41,037 nt of DNA from Candidatus Saccharimonadota bacterium (lineage in GTDB: Bacteria; Patescibacteriota; Saccharimonadia; Saccharimonadales; Saccharimonadaceae), in the NCBI GenBank assembly GCA_017404325.1, contig JAFRCO010000004.1, forward strand, positions 1 to 41,037. The letters run 5' to 3'. Under the pieces are notes generated by a model. That model worked only from the letters and a program-made list of their open reading frames with translations. It did not search any database and was not told the DNA's origin. Both the position numbers and the translations under genes were made by a program. Positions 24,019 to 32,929 of this stretch are shown here, in pieces; positions within the stretch are counted from its first letter, which is position 1; every line of letters starts with the position of its first letter.

Positions 24019-25160
24019 GAAAAGACTTAAAAGTAGCGATAGTTTGTGATTGGTTGACAAATGTTGGCGGGGCGGAAAAAGTAATATTATATATTCATAA
24101 AATGTTCCCGGAGGCGCCGATTTATACTTCGCAGTATGATCCGAAGGGAATTGATTGGTTTTCTGATACGGATGTGAGGACCGGTTCGTTACAAAAATAT
24201 CCAGCTATGTTTAAACGAATCTTAGGACCTCTAAGACAAAGGTATTTTTCAAAATTAGATTTGTCGGATTATGATTTGATTATTTCGGTAACGGGAGCGG
24301 AAGCGAAATCCGTGAAGTCTGGGAAGTGGCTTCACAAACAAGGGAAAAAGTATGTAAAAAATCCAAAGGGAATTCATATATCTTATTGCCATGTGCCAAC
24401 ACAGTATTATTGGCAAATGCATGATGATTATATAAAGAATCCGGGATTTGGGATTTTTAATCCGCTGGTTAGGTTTTTCTTTAAGTTGATGGTAGTTCCC
24501 TTAAGGCGGGCAGATTTAAAAGTAGCTCAAAGGCCGGACTATTTTATTACGATTTCGGAATATGCGAAAAAGGCGATTTCTAAATATTATGGACGTGAAG
24601 CGAAAATTGTCAGCCCGCCGGTAGAGCTGGATGCGTTTAAGTATAAAAAAGGAAAAGTAGAAGATTATTATATTGTAACGTCTAGACATGTGAATTGGAA
24701 ACGAGTTGATCTTGCAATAAAGGCGTGCATGATGACGCAGAGGAAATTGTTAGTGATTGGTGATGGTCCGGAACATAAAAAGTTGATGAGAATTGCGAAG
24801 GGTTCGGGTTTAGTTGAGTTTTTGCCGATTATGAAGAAGGAAGAATTGGCTTCATATCTTGCAGGAGCAAAGGGGTATTTATTCCCAAGCTTAGAGCCGT
24901 TTGGGATTGCGCCAGTTGAGGCGTTGGCTTGCGGATGTCCGGTAATTGCGTTTAATGAAGGTGGGTCGAAGGACTATGTGATTGAGGGGAAGAACGGAAC
25001 GTTTTTCAAAGAGCAAAGTACAAAATCATTAGCCGAGGCGATACTTAGGTTTGAGAAAATGAAATTTGATCGGGAAAAGGTTGCGAAGACGGCGGAGAAG
25101 TTCGGAGTTTCTAGATTTGAAAAAGAGATGAAAGCGTTCATAGATGAAAAGCTCAAATAA
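24015..25160 (+). CDS. Family 4 glycosyltransferase
   Basis: The protein has 381 residues with a GT-B fold. The N-terminus has VAIVCDWLTNVGGAEKVI (GGAE loop), the middle ISYCHVPTQYYW, and the C-terminal nucleotide-sugar site EPFGIAPVEALACGCPVIAF has the E-x7-E motif of GT4 enzymes, then NEGGSKDYV. It is cytoplasmic and extends the lipid-linked glycan started by the previous gene product. It overlaps the transferase gene by four bases and the polymerase gene by 17. The donor sugar cannot be predicted. Confidence 0.93.
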   Translation: MRKDLKVAIVCDWLTNVGGAEKVILYIHKMFPEAPIYTSQYDPKGIDWFSDTDVRTGSLQKYPAMFKRILGPLRQRYFSKLDLSDYDLIISVTGAEAKSVKSGKWLHKQGKKYVKNPKGIHISYCHVPTQYYWQMHDDYIKNPGFGIFNPLVRFFFKLMVVPLRRADLKVAQRPDYFITISEYAKKAISKYYGREAKIVSPPVELDAFKYKKGKVEDYYIVTSRHVNWKRVDLAIKACMMTQRKLLVIGDGPEHKKLMRIAKGSGLVEFLPIMKKEELASYLAGAKGYLFPSLEPFGIAPVEALACGCPVIAFNEGGSKDYVIEGKNGTFFKEQSTKSLAEAILRFEKMKFDREKVAKTAEKFGVSRFEKEMKAFIDEKLK

Positions 25161-26511
25161 AATATTTAGATACTTGCTTTATATATTGCCTTTGGTGCTT
25201 TTCTTCTCGTATCATCCGTTAATCCATTTTGGAACTGGTGAATCGATGAATTTTGAAATATCGTTACCTTTAATCTGGCTGGTGATTTTTGATGTATATG
25301 GATTATTTATGATATTGAAGTTCAGAAAAATAAAAGAAATATTGAGGAATTATGTTTGGTTGTTGTTTCCGATTTTTATGACGATTTCTTTAATCTGGAC
25401 TTATGATTTATTGAGGGGGATTTTGATCGGCGGAGTTTTGTGGCTAATTTATTTTGCTGGATATAGTATTTATATTTTCAGAAAAGAAATTAGCGACAAA
25501 GGGTTTTGGAAAAACTTTTTCAAAGTCTTTTTGTATTCGAGTTTGTTCGTTTGCTTTTGGTGTGTTTTGCAATGTGTTTTAGATGTTTTGGGAGTAGGAA
25601 GAGAATATAGTTTGGCTTGTACGGGTTGTACGTACGAGATTTTTGGTTTTCCGCATCCGAATGGGTTTGCTGCGGAGCCACAGTTTATGGGGAATTTATT
25701 ACTCGCGCCGATTGTTATGACAATTTATTTATTAGAAAAGAAGAATTATTTTAGCAGGAAATTCTTATTAATTTGTTTATTTGTTTTTATTGCGACGTTG
25801 TTTTTGACTTTATCGCGCGGAGCGATTTATGCATTTGGCGTTGGGTTAGTATTCTTCGTGATAACAAAAATTGTGAAAGAAAAAAGATGGCAAAGTTTGG
25901 CGTTATTTGTTTTGACGTTCTTAGCGTTTCTTTTTACATTGAATTTACAAGGAATTTTCGCGGATTTTTCGCCAACAAACGATACTTATGTTTCGGGAGT
26001 AAGCAAGGTTGTTAATCAACTGACACTTGGAAAAGTTGATTTAGGTGGAAGTAAAGTTAAAAAAGAAGAGGTAGAAGAAAAAGAAACCGAAGTAGAGACT
26101 GAAACAGCGATTTTTGATGGATATGTGGAAGTGTCGACAAGTGGAAGAACTGAAGTTTGGAAAGGGGCTTTAAAAACTTGGTCAAAAGATTTTAAGACAA
26201 TTATGTTTGGAGTTGGACTTGGCGGAGGACTAAAGGGGATGTATGAAAGCGGGAATTATCCATCGTCGCAGGAAAATGTGAATAATGAGTATATTAATGT
26301 TTTGCTTGAGGGCGGATTGGTTGGAGTTTTATTATTAATATTGTCGTTAATATTAGCATTCAAAATAATATACAAAATGTCGGGACGACTTTATCTTTTC
26401 ACGTTAGTAATAATATATTTGGTTTCGTTATTATTCTTTTCGGGATTACCAAATGTTCTGCAAATTTACCTTTTGCCAGTAGTTTTTACAAGGTTTTACG
26501 GAAAAAGTTAG
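25144..26511 (+). CDS. O-antigen ligase/polymerase-like (Wzy/WaaL family) membrane protein
   Basis: The protein has 455 residues with about eleven membrane helices. The signature Wzy_C region has LFLTLSRGAIYAFGVGL, and a large external loop carries STSGRTEVWKGALKTW and GVGLGGGLKGM, followed by NNEYINVLLEGGLVGVLLL. It is expected to polymerise or ligate lipid-linked repeat units at the outer membrane face. It is the third gene of the glycan operon. Its 3' end overlaps the convergent GNAT gene by 26 bases. Confidence 0.88.
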   Translation: MKSSNKIFRYLLYILPLVLFFSYHPLIHFGTGESMNFEISLPLIWLVIFDVYGLFMILKFRKIKEILRNYVWLLFPIFMTISLIWTYDLLRGILIGGVLWLIYFAGYSIYIFRKEISDKGFWKNFFKVFLYSSLFVCFWCVLQCVLDVLGVGREYSLACTGCTYEIFGFPHPNGFAAEPQFMGNLLLAPIVMTIYLLEKKNYFSRKFLLICLFVFIATLFLTLSRGAIYAFGVGLVFFVITKIVKEKRWQSLALFVLTFLAFLFTLNLQGIFADFSPTNDTYVSGVSKVVNQLTLGKVDLGGSKVKKEEVEEKETEVETETAIFDGYVEVSTSGRTEVWKGALKTWSKDFKTIMFGVGLGGGLKGMYESGNYPSSQENVNNEYINVLLEGGLVGVLLLILSLILAFKIIYKMSGRLYLFTLVIIYLVSLLFFSGLPNVLQIYLLPVVFTRFYGKS

Positions 26512-26926
26512 TATCGTAGATATCAGCACCATGCTTTAAATAGAAGGCTTGGGCGGCTTCGCGACCGTTTCCGCAAGTAAATTCAAGACGAGCGCAACCT
26601 TTTTCTTTAGCCCAATTAATCATTTCATCCCAAAGAGCCGAGCCGATACCTTTACCACGAAGGGAAGCATCGGTGACAAAATCTTCTAAATAGGCGTTTT
26701 TGCGAATGCCGGGGCCCATCATGACGGACATCGATGCGAGCCCGATGATTGTTCCATTCTCGTCTTCGGCAATTAGGAGATCGTGCCAAGGGGAATTAAT
26801 AATATCGTTAAACCAGCTTTCTGGTATTTCCCCTTTGTCTTTGCCAGAGCGGGAAAGTTGGATTAAAAGTTCACGAACACGGTTTCCAATTTCTGGGGTA
26901 TATTTATCTAGTTTTTTAATAATCAT
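26486..26926 (-). CDS. GNAT-family N-acetyltransferase
   Basis: The protein has 146 residues. The acetyl-CoA site motif RGKGIGSALWDEM follows the YLEDFVTDASL strand, and NGREAAQAFYLKHGA gives the GNAT C-terminal signature. It starts inside the glmM stop (four-base ATGA overlap), so it is the third gene of a phosphotransacetylase-like/glmM/GNAT operon. The natural guess is amino-sugar acetylation, but GNAT substrates cannot be assigned from sequence. The 3' end overlaps the polymerase gene. Confidence 0.88.
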   Translation of the reverse strand: MIIKKLDKYTPEIGNRVRELLIQLSRSGKDKGEIPESWFNDIINSPWHDLLIAEDENGTIIGLASMSVMMGPGIRKNAYLEDFVTDASLRGKGIGSALWDEMINWAKEKGCARLEFTCGNGREAAQAFYLKHGADIYDTNFFRKTL

Positions 26927-28239
26927 AAAACTTCTCCTAGTTTATTATTTAGTTCATTTGCGAGGTCGGTAATCGTTTTTTCGTCTTCGCCCCACATAGT
27001 AATACGAATTAAGTTTTCAGTGCCGGAGGGGCGAACGAGCAAGCGACCGGAAACTGGTTCGAGTTTTTTGTTATATTCTAGTAGCAGCTGTTTTGCCTCT
27101 TCGGAAGTTTTTAAGCTTTCCTTTTGTTCAGGGGTTGCTGGCATGTTAACAATAACTTGAGGATATTTCGTGATGATACTAGCAAGCTCTTCTAAAGATT
27201 TATTCGTTTCGGTGATAGCTTTAGTGACCATGAGGGTTGTTAAAATACCATCACCGGTTGCTTCGCCAGGAAGAATGACGTGACCGGATTGCTCGCCGCC
27301 AATACCGATATTCTTTTCGCGCATAGCAAGGGCGACATTTGAATCGCCGACTGGAGTAATTTCGGTTTCGATATGGTTTTCTTTAGCCCAGTTTAAAATA
27401 CCTTGATTCGCCATAACAGTAATCGCGATTTTGTCTAATTTAAGATAATTTGCAAGAATTGGAATGATTTCATCGCCGTCGACTTCTTCGCCATTTCGAT
27501 TAACCATTAAGCAGCGATCGCCGTCGCCATCGTAAGCAACGCCAAAATCTAGTTTTTTAGTAATAACGAGTTCTTTTAATGGTTCGAGATGAGTACTGCC
27601 ACAATTATTGTTAATTTTTTGGCCGAAATTCGGATCGGCGTTAATTACTTCAACAGTCGCACCAAGTTCTTCAAAGACAGTTTTATTGATAACGCTAGTT
27701 GCACCATTCGCGCAGTCCATACCGATTTTGAAGTTTGTAAAGTCGGCTGGTCCGAGATAGGTTTTTAGATGTTCTTTATAAAGATTAACTGCTTCTTCGT
27801 GTAAATCTTCTCTTAAAGTAGGTGAAACAAGCGCGTAAGTTTTTTCCGAATCGATAGCCTTTTCGATAATCTCGCAACCTTTTTCGCTAAGCTTTTGACC
27901 GGAAGTTTTTCCGCGTTCTAAAATCTTAATGCCGTTATCGACATAGGGATTATGAGAAGCGGTTACGTCGATTGCAAAATCGAAGCCCATTTCGTAAAAG
28001 CAGTAGTTAATCGCAGGGGTCGGGAGAACACCTATGTTTCCATATTCAACGCCGAAAGTTTCACAGGCAGATTCAAGGTCAGCTAAAATCCATTCGGTTG
28101 ATTCACGAGTATCACCACCAAGAAGGATTTTTACATTGTCGCCTGCGTAGTCGACAATTCCAGCAACGATTTTCGTTAAAAACTCAGAAGTAAATTTTTC
28201 GGCTTTTTGACGGATGCCGTCAGTACCAAAATATTTCAT
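26923..28239 (-). CDS. glmM: Phosphoglucosamine mutase
   Basis: The protein has 438 residues from the ATG at 28239, chosen because MKYFGTDGIR is the family N-terminus and GGAAAGGATT precedes it; the longer frame to 28254 overlaps the upstream gene. The phosphoserine loop TASHNP, the metal loop DGDGDR, the sugar loop GEQSGH and the phosphate site RPSGTEN are all present. It converts glucosamine-6-phosphate (from GlmS) to glucosamine-1-phosphate for UDP-GlcNAc. One base separates it from the upstream stop. Confidence 0.95.
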   Translation of the reverse strand: MKYFGTDGIRQKAEKFTSEFLTKIVAGIVDYAGDNVKILLGGDTRESTEWILADLESACETFGVEYGNIGVLPTPAINYCFYEMGFDFAIDVTASHNPYVDNGIKILERGKTSGQKLSEKGCEIIEKAIDSEKTYALVSPTLREDLHEEAVNLYKEHLKTYLGPADFTNFKIGMDCANGATSVINKTVFEELGATVEVINADPNFGQKINNNCGSTHLEPLKELVITKKLDFGVAYDGDGDRCLMVNRNGEEVDGDEIIPILANYLKLDKIAITVMANQGILNWAKENHIETEITPVGDSNVALAMREKNIGIGGEQSGHVILPGEATGDGILTTLMVTKAITETNKSLEELASIITKYPQVIVNMPATPEQKESLKTSEEAKQLLLEYNKKLEPVSGRLLVRPSGTENLIRITMWGEDEKTITDLANELNNKLGEVL

Positions 28240-28240
28240 A

Positions 28241-28993
28241 CTAATCCTTTCCAAATTGTTTTAAAATAACATTGATAGTTAACGCTATGTCTTCGGCAGT
28301 GCTGCCACGAGAGAGGTCAGCGAGAGGAGTTTTAAAACCTTGGATAATCGGGCCGGCACAAGTCCAACCAGCAAATTGTTCAAGGGATTTATAAAGAATG
28401 TTTCCGGAATTTAAATCAGGAGTGATTAAAATATTTGCATTGCCTTTTAGAGGACTTGTAGGCGTCTTCTTCTCGGCGACGCGTGGATTAGTGGCGGCGT
28501 CAAGTTGCATTTCGCCATCAATAAGATAGTCAGGATGGTTTGCGCGGATTTTCTCAATTACAAAATGGATTTTTTCAAGATCAGGGTTTTTCCCGCCAGA
28601 GCCATATGTAGAATAGGAAAGCATGGCGATTTTCGGTTGTTCTCCAGTATAGTTCTTAAAGGTTTCGGCGGTATCTTCGACTATACAATAAAGTTTTTCA
28701 GCATCCGGTTGTTTATTTACGCCACAGTCGGCAAGGGCGAGAATTTGATTATCCTTTTTACAAATAAAACAACTGGAGAAGAAAGTAGATTTTAAAGGAA
28801 GATGATTTTTAAAAACAATGACTACGTCGCGCGAAGGATAGTCGATGCCGGAAATAATAGAGTCGGCTTCGCCGTTTTTTAGCATTTCGGCGGCAGCATC
28901 GAGACCGTCGGCAGGAATGAACTCGATGTCCGGAAAATGTCTAATGGCTTCTTTTACAATTGGGTTTTCTAATTCAGGAAAGATTATTTTCAT
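28241..28993 (-). CDS. Short phosphate acetyl/butyryltransferase family protein
   Basis: The protein has 250 residues against about 330 for usual Pta, with a trimmed N-terminal part. The C-terminal signature is intact: LSYSTYGSG, then DGEMQLDAATNPRVAEKK, ANILITPDLNSGNILYK, GPIIQGF, and DLSRGSTAEDI, which carries the Ser, Arg and Asp positions that are catalytic in characterised Pta. It would interconvert acetyl-phosphate and acetyl-CoA (or a longer acyl group). It is the first gene of the operon with glmM and GNAT. Start from a leaderless -10 box. Confidence 0.85.
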   Translation of the reverse strand: MKIIFPELENPIVKEAIRHFPDIEFIPADGLDAAAEMLKNGEADSIISGIDYPSRDVVIVFKNHLPLKSTFFSSCFICKKDNQILALADCGVNKQPDAEKLYCIVEDTAETFKNYTGEQPKIAMLSYSTYGSGGKNPDLEKIHFVIEKIRANHPDYLIDGEMQLDAATNPRVAEKKTPTSPLKGNANILITPDLNSGNILYKSLEQFAGWTCAGPIIQGFKTPLADLSRGSTAEDIALTINVILKQFGKD

Positions 28994-28999
28994 AGGATT

Positions 29000-29008
29000 A
29001 TTATATCA
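29000..29008 (-). promoter_or_regulatory. Extended -10 (TGATATAAT on minus), leaderless
   Basis: TATAAT occupies 29005 down to 29000; six bases separate it from the ATG at 28993. Confidence 0.7.
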
Positions 29009-29047
29009 CGACATGAGGTTAATAATATTTGGATGGATTAGAATTTG

Positions 29048-29056
29048 TGTTATAAT
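29048..29056 (+). promoter_or_regulatory. Extended -10 (TGTTATAAT), leaderless
   Basis: TATAAT at 29051-29056 ends six bases before the ATG at 29063; it rules out the in-frame GTG at 29045. Confidence 0.7.
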
Positions 29057-29062
29057 AAGCTT

Positions 29063-30763
29063 ATGTTAAGGTTTTATTGCACTAAATGTGTTCCTGTAAT
29101 GTTGTTTTTGGTGAGCTTAACGTTAGCTTCTGGATTTATACTTGCTTCTTCTCGTGTTGTCGCTGATGATGATACTGTGATAGACGAAGTTGAGATTGTG
29201 GTTCCGTCTTCTTGTACTCTTTCTGGCGTGGGAATGGATTCTCACTCTGCCACTATTAATAATGGTACTTATGCTTCGGATATTGGTACTACTACGATCA
29301 AAGCGTTTTGTAATGATGTGGGCGGGTTTGCTATTTATGCAGCAGGTTATACTGGAGATGAAGTGGGGGGAATTGATAGTACTAAATTAGTGGGGGAAAA
29401 TAATGTTGGAAACATTTCGACTGGAACGGCTACGTCGGGTAATTCTCAGTGGGCGATGAAATTGGCTACTAACTCGGGAGCTACTTATCCGATCACGATA
29501 GAATCGGATTCTAATGGTTCTTTCGCTAGTTATCATATTGTTCCGGAAGATTTTGTGAAGGTGGCTTCTAGAAGTGCTAGTACCGATATCGGGGTGGCGG
29601 CGGTTGGTTCAACCCTTACGACGACTTATCAAGTTTTTATTTCTTCGACGCAGGCTGCAGGCACATATTATGGACAGGTTATCTATGTGTTGGTACATCC
29701 GTCTAATCACAATGCACCAGTAATTTGTAATCCTAATGCTACTACTATATCGGAAGTTGTATGTATGCAAGATTTTTCTAATGTAAGTGATGCGAATCGT
29801 GAGGCGATTGTTGATTCAATGACTCCGGAGACTCAATACACGATAAGTGATAGTCGTGATGGGAAAACTTACACTATTGCAAAGTTTTTTATTGAAAATG
29901 ATAGTCAAACCAATGAACCGATTTATGATGTTTGGATGACGCAAAATTTGGATTTAGATTTAGATGCTAGTACGACTTACACTAATTTAGATACAGATAT
30001 TGGTTATAATTCGACTACAGGAACTTATGATACTGCAACATGGATACCGGCGCGTTCTACATATACTATTGGGGGAGTGTGGTGTGATGGTGGGCATTGG
30101 GCTTATGATAATGGTGGCTATTATTGTGAGAGTAGTAACACTCCGGAGTCATATGACCCGGGCAATTTATATTGGGATGGCGTAGACCCTGGTTCTTCGG
30201 AAGCTGATTGGCAATCTTATCAGAATAGTTGTAATCTTCAATCTACTCCAGTTTATTGTGATGAGTCGTTAAATCCATTGTATGATTATACAGTTGTTAC
30301 TAGGTCTCTAACGCGACAATATCATATTGGTAATTATTATAATTTCGCGGCGGCAGTAGCAATGAACGATATAAGTTCATATACGGTGCCCTCATCGTTA
30401 GTAGATCAATCGATCTGTCCGGCTGGTTGGGCCTTACCAAGAATTAATGTTGATGATGATTCGTTTTATACACTATGGGATAAGGCATATGGTATTGGTC
30501 CTAGTACTCTTGAGAGCATATGGGATGCTCCGCTTTATACTGTTCCTAGTGGCAGTTGGGAGGGCTATTCAAAAAAATTAGTTGGTAATGAGGGGTATTT
30601 TTGGAGTGCAATTGTAGATGGGACCTATTATTCTTTTATTAGTGGTTATAAATATAATGATGATAGTATTTGGTATAACATTGGAGGTTTTAAATCTCAA
30701 GGCTATTCGATTCGTTGTATGCTTCGTCCAGTTACTACTAATATTGATCCACCTATTGGATAA
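29063..30763 (+). CDS. Secreted surface protein with FISUMP (Fibrobacter major paralogous) C-terminal domain
   Basis: The protein has 566 residues. A signal peptide (hydrophobic 10-28, cut near VVA-DDD) leads to an N-terminal beta module of about 190 residues with two cysteines (PSSCTLSG and AFCNDVGG). It shares this module with the protein starting at 40520. The C-terminal part has WMTQNLDLDLD, ICPAGWALPRI, YFWSA and GYSIRCMLRP, the markers of the FISUMP/TIGR02145 domain of secreted proteins. No sortase or membrane anchor is seen at the C-terminus. Codon use is rich in T-ending codons. Likely exposed to the host or the environment. Confidence 0.85.
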   Translation: MLRFYCTKCVPVMLFLVSLTLASGFILASSRVVADDDTVIDEVEIVVPSSCTLSGVGMDSHSATINNGTYASDIGTTTIKAFCNDVGGFAIYAAGYTGDEVGGIDSTKLVGENNVGNISTGTATSGNSQWAMKLATNSGATYPITIESDSNGSFASYHIVPEDFVKVASRSASTDIGVAAVGSTLTTTYQVFISSTQAAGTYYGQVIYVLVHPSNHNAPVICNPNATTISEVVCMQDFSNVSDANREAIVDSMTPETQYTISDSRDGKTYTIAKFFIENDSQTNEPIYDVWMTQNLDLDLDASTTYTNLDTDIGYNSTTGTYDTATWIPARSTYTIGGVWCDGGHWAYDNGGYYCESSNTPESYDPGNLYWDGVDPGSSEADWQSYQNSCNLQSTPVYCDESLNPLYDYTVVTRSLTRQYHIGNYYNFAAAVAMNDISSYTVPSSLVDQSICPAGWALPRINVDDDSFYTLWDKAYGIGPSTLESIWDAPLYTVPSGSWEGYSKKLVGNEGYFWSAIVDGTYYSFISGYKYNDDSIWYNIGGFKSQGYSIRCMLRPVTTNIDPPIG

Positions 30764-30764
30764 A

Positions 30765-30796
30765 AATAAGCCCTTATCAAAGGGCTTATTCTTTTG
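30765..30796. terminator. Bidirectional Rho-independent terminator
   Basis: A perfect 11-base-pair stem AATAAGCCCTT/AAGGGCTTATT with loop ATCA; T runs follow on both strands (CTTTTG on plus, TTTTTA on minus). It separates the convergent surface-protein and dnaK genes. Confidence 0.9.
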
Positions 30797-30810
30797 TTAT
30801 GATGCGACGA

Positions 30811-32703
30811 TTATTTGTCTACAACTTCGCCTTCGACTGGTTCGTCGTTTTTTTTGCCATCGAATTTTTTGTCTTCGTCCTTTTTAGTTTCTTCAGAAGC
30901 TTGTTGATACATTTTTGCGCCAATTGGCATGATTTTATCATTTAATTCCTTGGTGGCTTCTTCAAATTTATCTTTGTCGGACTTATCATCGTTTAAGACT
31001 TTTTTAGCTTCTTCGACAGCTTTCTTGATCGTATCTTTGTCTTCGTCGCTAATCTTGTCTTTGTATTCATCTGGCATTTTTTCGGCTTGATAAATGGTGT
31101 TTTCGAGACGATTCTTCGCATCGACAGAATCTTTTTTCTTCTTGTCTTCGTCAGCATGAGCTTCGGCTTCTTTACGAGCTTTTTCGATATCATCTTTGCT
31201 CATGTTGCCAGAGTTTTGAATAGTAATGGATTGTTCTTTCCCGGTACCTTTATCTTTCGCGGTAACATTTAAAATACCGTTAGCATCGAGATTAAAGGTA
31301 ACTTCGATTTGCGGAACGCCACGCGGAGCTGGAGCGATACCGTCTAAGATGAAGCGACCAAGCGATTTATTATCAGCAGCGAATTCACGTTCACCTTGAA
31401 GGACGTGGATTTCAACTTGTGGTTGATTATCAGACGCAGTAGAGAAGATTTCGGACTTCGAAGTTGGAATCGTAGTATTACGATCGATTAATGGAGTTCT
31501 GACGCCACCCATGGTTTCGATACCGAGAGTTAACGGAGTAACATCGAGAAGGAGGATATCCTTCACATCGCCTTGGAGGACGCCACCTTGAATTGCGGCG
31601 CCAACGGCGACGACTTCGTCAGGGTTAACGCCTTGCATCGGATCTTTGCCGAAGATAGATTTAACCTTTTCGACGACCGCTGGCATACGGGTCATACCAC
31701 CGACCATGACAACCTCATCAATATCTTTCGTTTCAAGCTTTGCATCTTTAAGAGCTTTTTTAACCGGTCCTTCGAGACGATCAAGAAGTTCGGAGACTAG
31801 CTCTTCGAGTTTTGCACGGGTTAAAGTGTGTTCGAAATGTTTCGGACCATCAGCATCAGCTGACAAGAACGGAAGGTTGATGTCGGTAGAAGTTGAGCTA
31901 GAAAGTTCCTTCTTAGCTTTCTCTGCTTCGTCCTTCACACGTTGCATAGCGGCGGCATCGCCTTTAATATCAATGCCAGATTCCTTCTTAAACTCATCGA
32001 CTAGGTAGTTAACGATGATATTGTCGAAGTCTTCACCACCGAGGTGAGTATCACCGTTTGTAGACATCACTTCGAAGACGCCATCGCCGAGTTCGAGAAT
32101 CGAGACATCGAAGGTACCACCACCGAGATCGAAGACAACAATTTTTTCGTCTTTCTTAGATTCAAGGCCATAGGCGAGGGCAGCAGCGGTAGGCTCGTTG
32201 ATGATTCTTTTTACTTCAAGACCAGCGATTTTACCAGCATCTTTAGTTGCTTGACGTTGGGAATCATCGAAATAAGCCGGAACGGTAATAATAGCTTCAG
32301 TGACTGGTTCGCCAAGGAAGGCTTCAGCGTCAGCTTTGATTTTAGAAAGAACCATTGCGGAAATTTCTTCTGGCGTATATTCTTTACCATCCATTTCAAC
32401 GGCGACGCCTTGGCCTTTTTTAACGATTTTGTATGGACTGATTTCAAGGTCGTGTTGGACTTCCTTATCATTAAATTTACGGCCGATTAAACGTTTAATG
32501 CCGTAAATCGTGTTTTTCGGGTTAGTGACTCTTTGTCTTTGGGCGACTTTACCGACTAGGCGCTCGCCCTTCTTAGTTACAGCAACGACTGATGGGGTCG
32601 TACGATCTCCTTCAGCATTGGTGATAACCTCAGGTTTACCAGCAACCATATAAGCGAAGGCACTGTTAGTTGTACCGAGATCAATACCAATAATTTTACT
32701 CAT
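30811..32703 (-). CDS. dnaK: Chaperone protein DnaK (Hsp70)
   Basis: The protein has 630 residues. The nucleotide-binding domain begins [16 protein letters not shown] and contains [14 protein letters not shown] and [14 protein letters not shown]; the substrate-binding domain (about 380-530) has [17 protein letters not shown]; a lysine/glutamate-rich lid and tail end [13 protein letters not shown]-driven protein folding with DnaJ and GrpE. Transcribed alone here: no grpE, dnaJ or hrcA next to it. Two CIRCE operators flank its promoter. AGGA lies just before the ATG. Confidence 0.98.
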   Translation of the reverse strand: MSKIIGIDLGTTNSAFAYMVAGKPEVITNAEGDRTTPSVVAVTKKGERLVGKVAQRQRVTNPKNTIYGIKRLIGRKFNDKEVQHDLEISPYKIVKKGQGVAVEMDGKEYTPEEISAMVLSKIKADAEAFLGEPVTEAIITVPAYFDDSQRQATKDAGKIAGLEVKRIINEPTAAALAYGLESKKDEKIVVFDLGGGTFDVSILELGDGVFEVMSTNGDTHLGGEDFDNIIVNYLVDEFKKESGIDIKGDAAAMQRVKDEAEKAKKELSSSTSTDINLPFLSADADGPKHFEHTLTRAKLEELVSELLDRLEGPVKKALKDAKLETKDIDEVVMVGGMTRMPAVVEKVKSIFGKDPMQGVNPDEVVAVGAAIQGGVLQGDVKDILLLDVTPLTLGIETMGGVRTPLIDRNTTIPTSKSEIFSTASDNQPQVEIHVLQGEREFAADNKSLGRFILDGIAPAPRGVPQIEVTFNLDANGILNVTAKDKGTGKEQSITIQNSGNMSKDDIEKARKEAEAHADEDKKKKDSVDAKNRLENTIYQAEKMPDEYKDKISDEDKDTIKKAVEEAKKVLNDDKSDKDKFEEATKELNDKIMPIGAKMYQQASEETKKDEDKKFDGKKNDEPVEGEVVDK

Positions 32704-32730
32704 TTTTCCTCACTTTCTTTAACTTTTTCG

Positions 32731-32757
32731 TTGGCACTCGTATGTGATGAGTGCTAA
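32731..32757 (-). promoter_or_regulatory. CIRCE operator 1 of dnaK (in the 5' leader)
   Basis: TTGGCACTC-N9-GAGTGCTAA read on plus: one mismatch to the CIRCE consensus. It lies just downstream of the predicted dnaK start point near 32760. Confidence 0.92.
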
Positions 32758-32766
32758 TATGACTCT

Positions 32767-32795
32767 ATTGTAGCGCACTAGCACTCATATGTCAA
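32767..32795 (-). promoter_or_regulatory. dnaK promoter
   Basis: On minus, TTGACA (32795-32790), a 17-base spacer and TACAAT (32772-32767): a near-consensus sigma-70/A promoter, the best in the window. Confidence 0.88.
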
Positions 32796-32804
32796 TAGTG
32801 CTAA
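32778..32804 (-). promoter_or_regulatory. CIRCE operator 2 of dnaK (over the -35 box)
   Basis: CTAGCACTC-N9-TAGTGCTAA read on plus: one mismatch in each half-site. It covers the -35 hexamer and most of the spacer, so HrcA binding would exclude polymerase. Confidence 0.88.
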
Positions 32805-32807
32805 ACG

Positions 32808-32917
32808 TCACAAAATAGCACTTTTCGGGTACGGGTCGCTTTCGCCCGTCGTCACGGGGAAAGCGCCCTCAAGCTCGGTCGTAACCTCCGCATGCCCCTC
32901 AAAGTACTATTTTGTGA
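32808..32917. repeat. GC-rich structured element with 17-base inverted ends
   Basis: The ends (32808-32824 and 32901-32917) are inverted repeats matching at 16 of 17 positions. Inside, 32833-32868 forms a stem of 15 base pairs with two one-base bulges and loop CGTC. The interior is far richer in G+C than its surroundings. It does not match the conserved loops of SRP RNA, tmRNA or RNase P RNA. It may be a miniature inverted-repeat element or a small structured RNA. Its right end runs into the ruvB -10 box. Confidence 0.6.
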
Positions 32918-32923
32918 TATAAT
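32915..32923 (+). promoter_or_regulatory. Extended -10 (TGATATAAT) of ruvB, leaderless
   Basis: TATAAT at 32918-32923 ends six bases before the ATG at 32930. The TGA extension is the last three bases of the inverted-repeat element. Confidence 0.72.
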
Positions 32924-32929
32924 CCAGAT

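Noticed and set aside
31573-32506. Several long plus-strand ORFs opposite dnaK
   Set aside because: They are shadows of a highly conserved coding frame: no ribosome sites, promoters or family features, and they follow dnaK codon periodicity.
32808-32917. SRP RNA, tmRNA or 6S RNA at the GC-rich element
   Set aside because: The conserved SRP loop, a tmRNA tag reading frame and the tRNA-like ends are absent, and the size does not fit tmRNA or 6S RNA.
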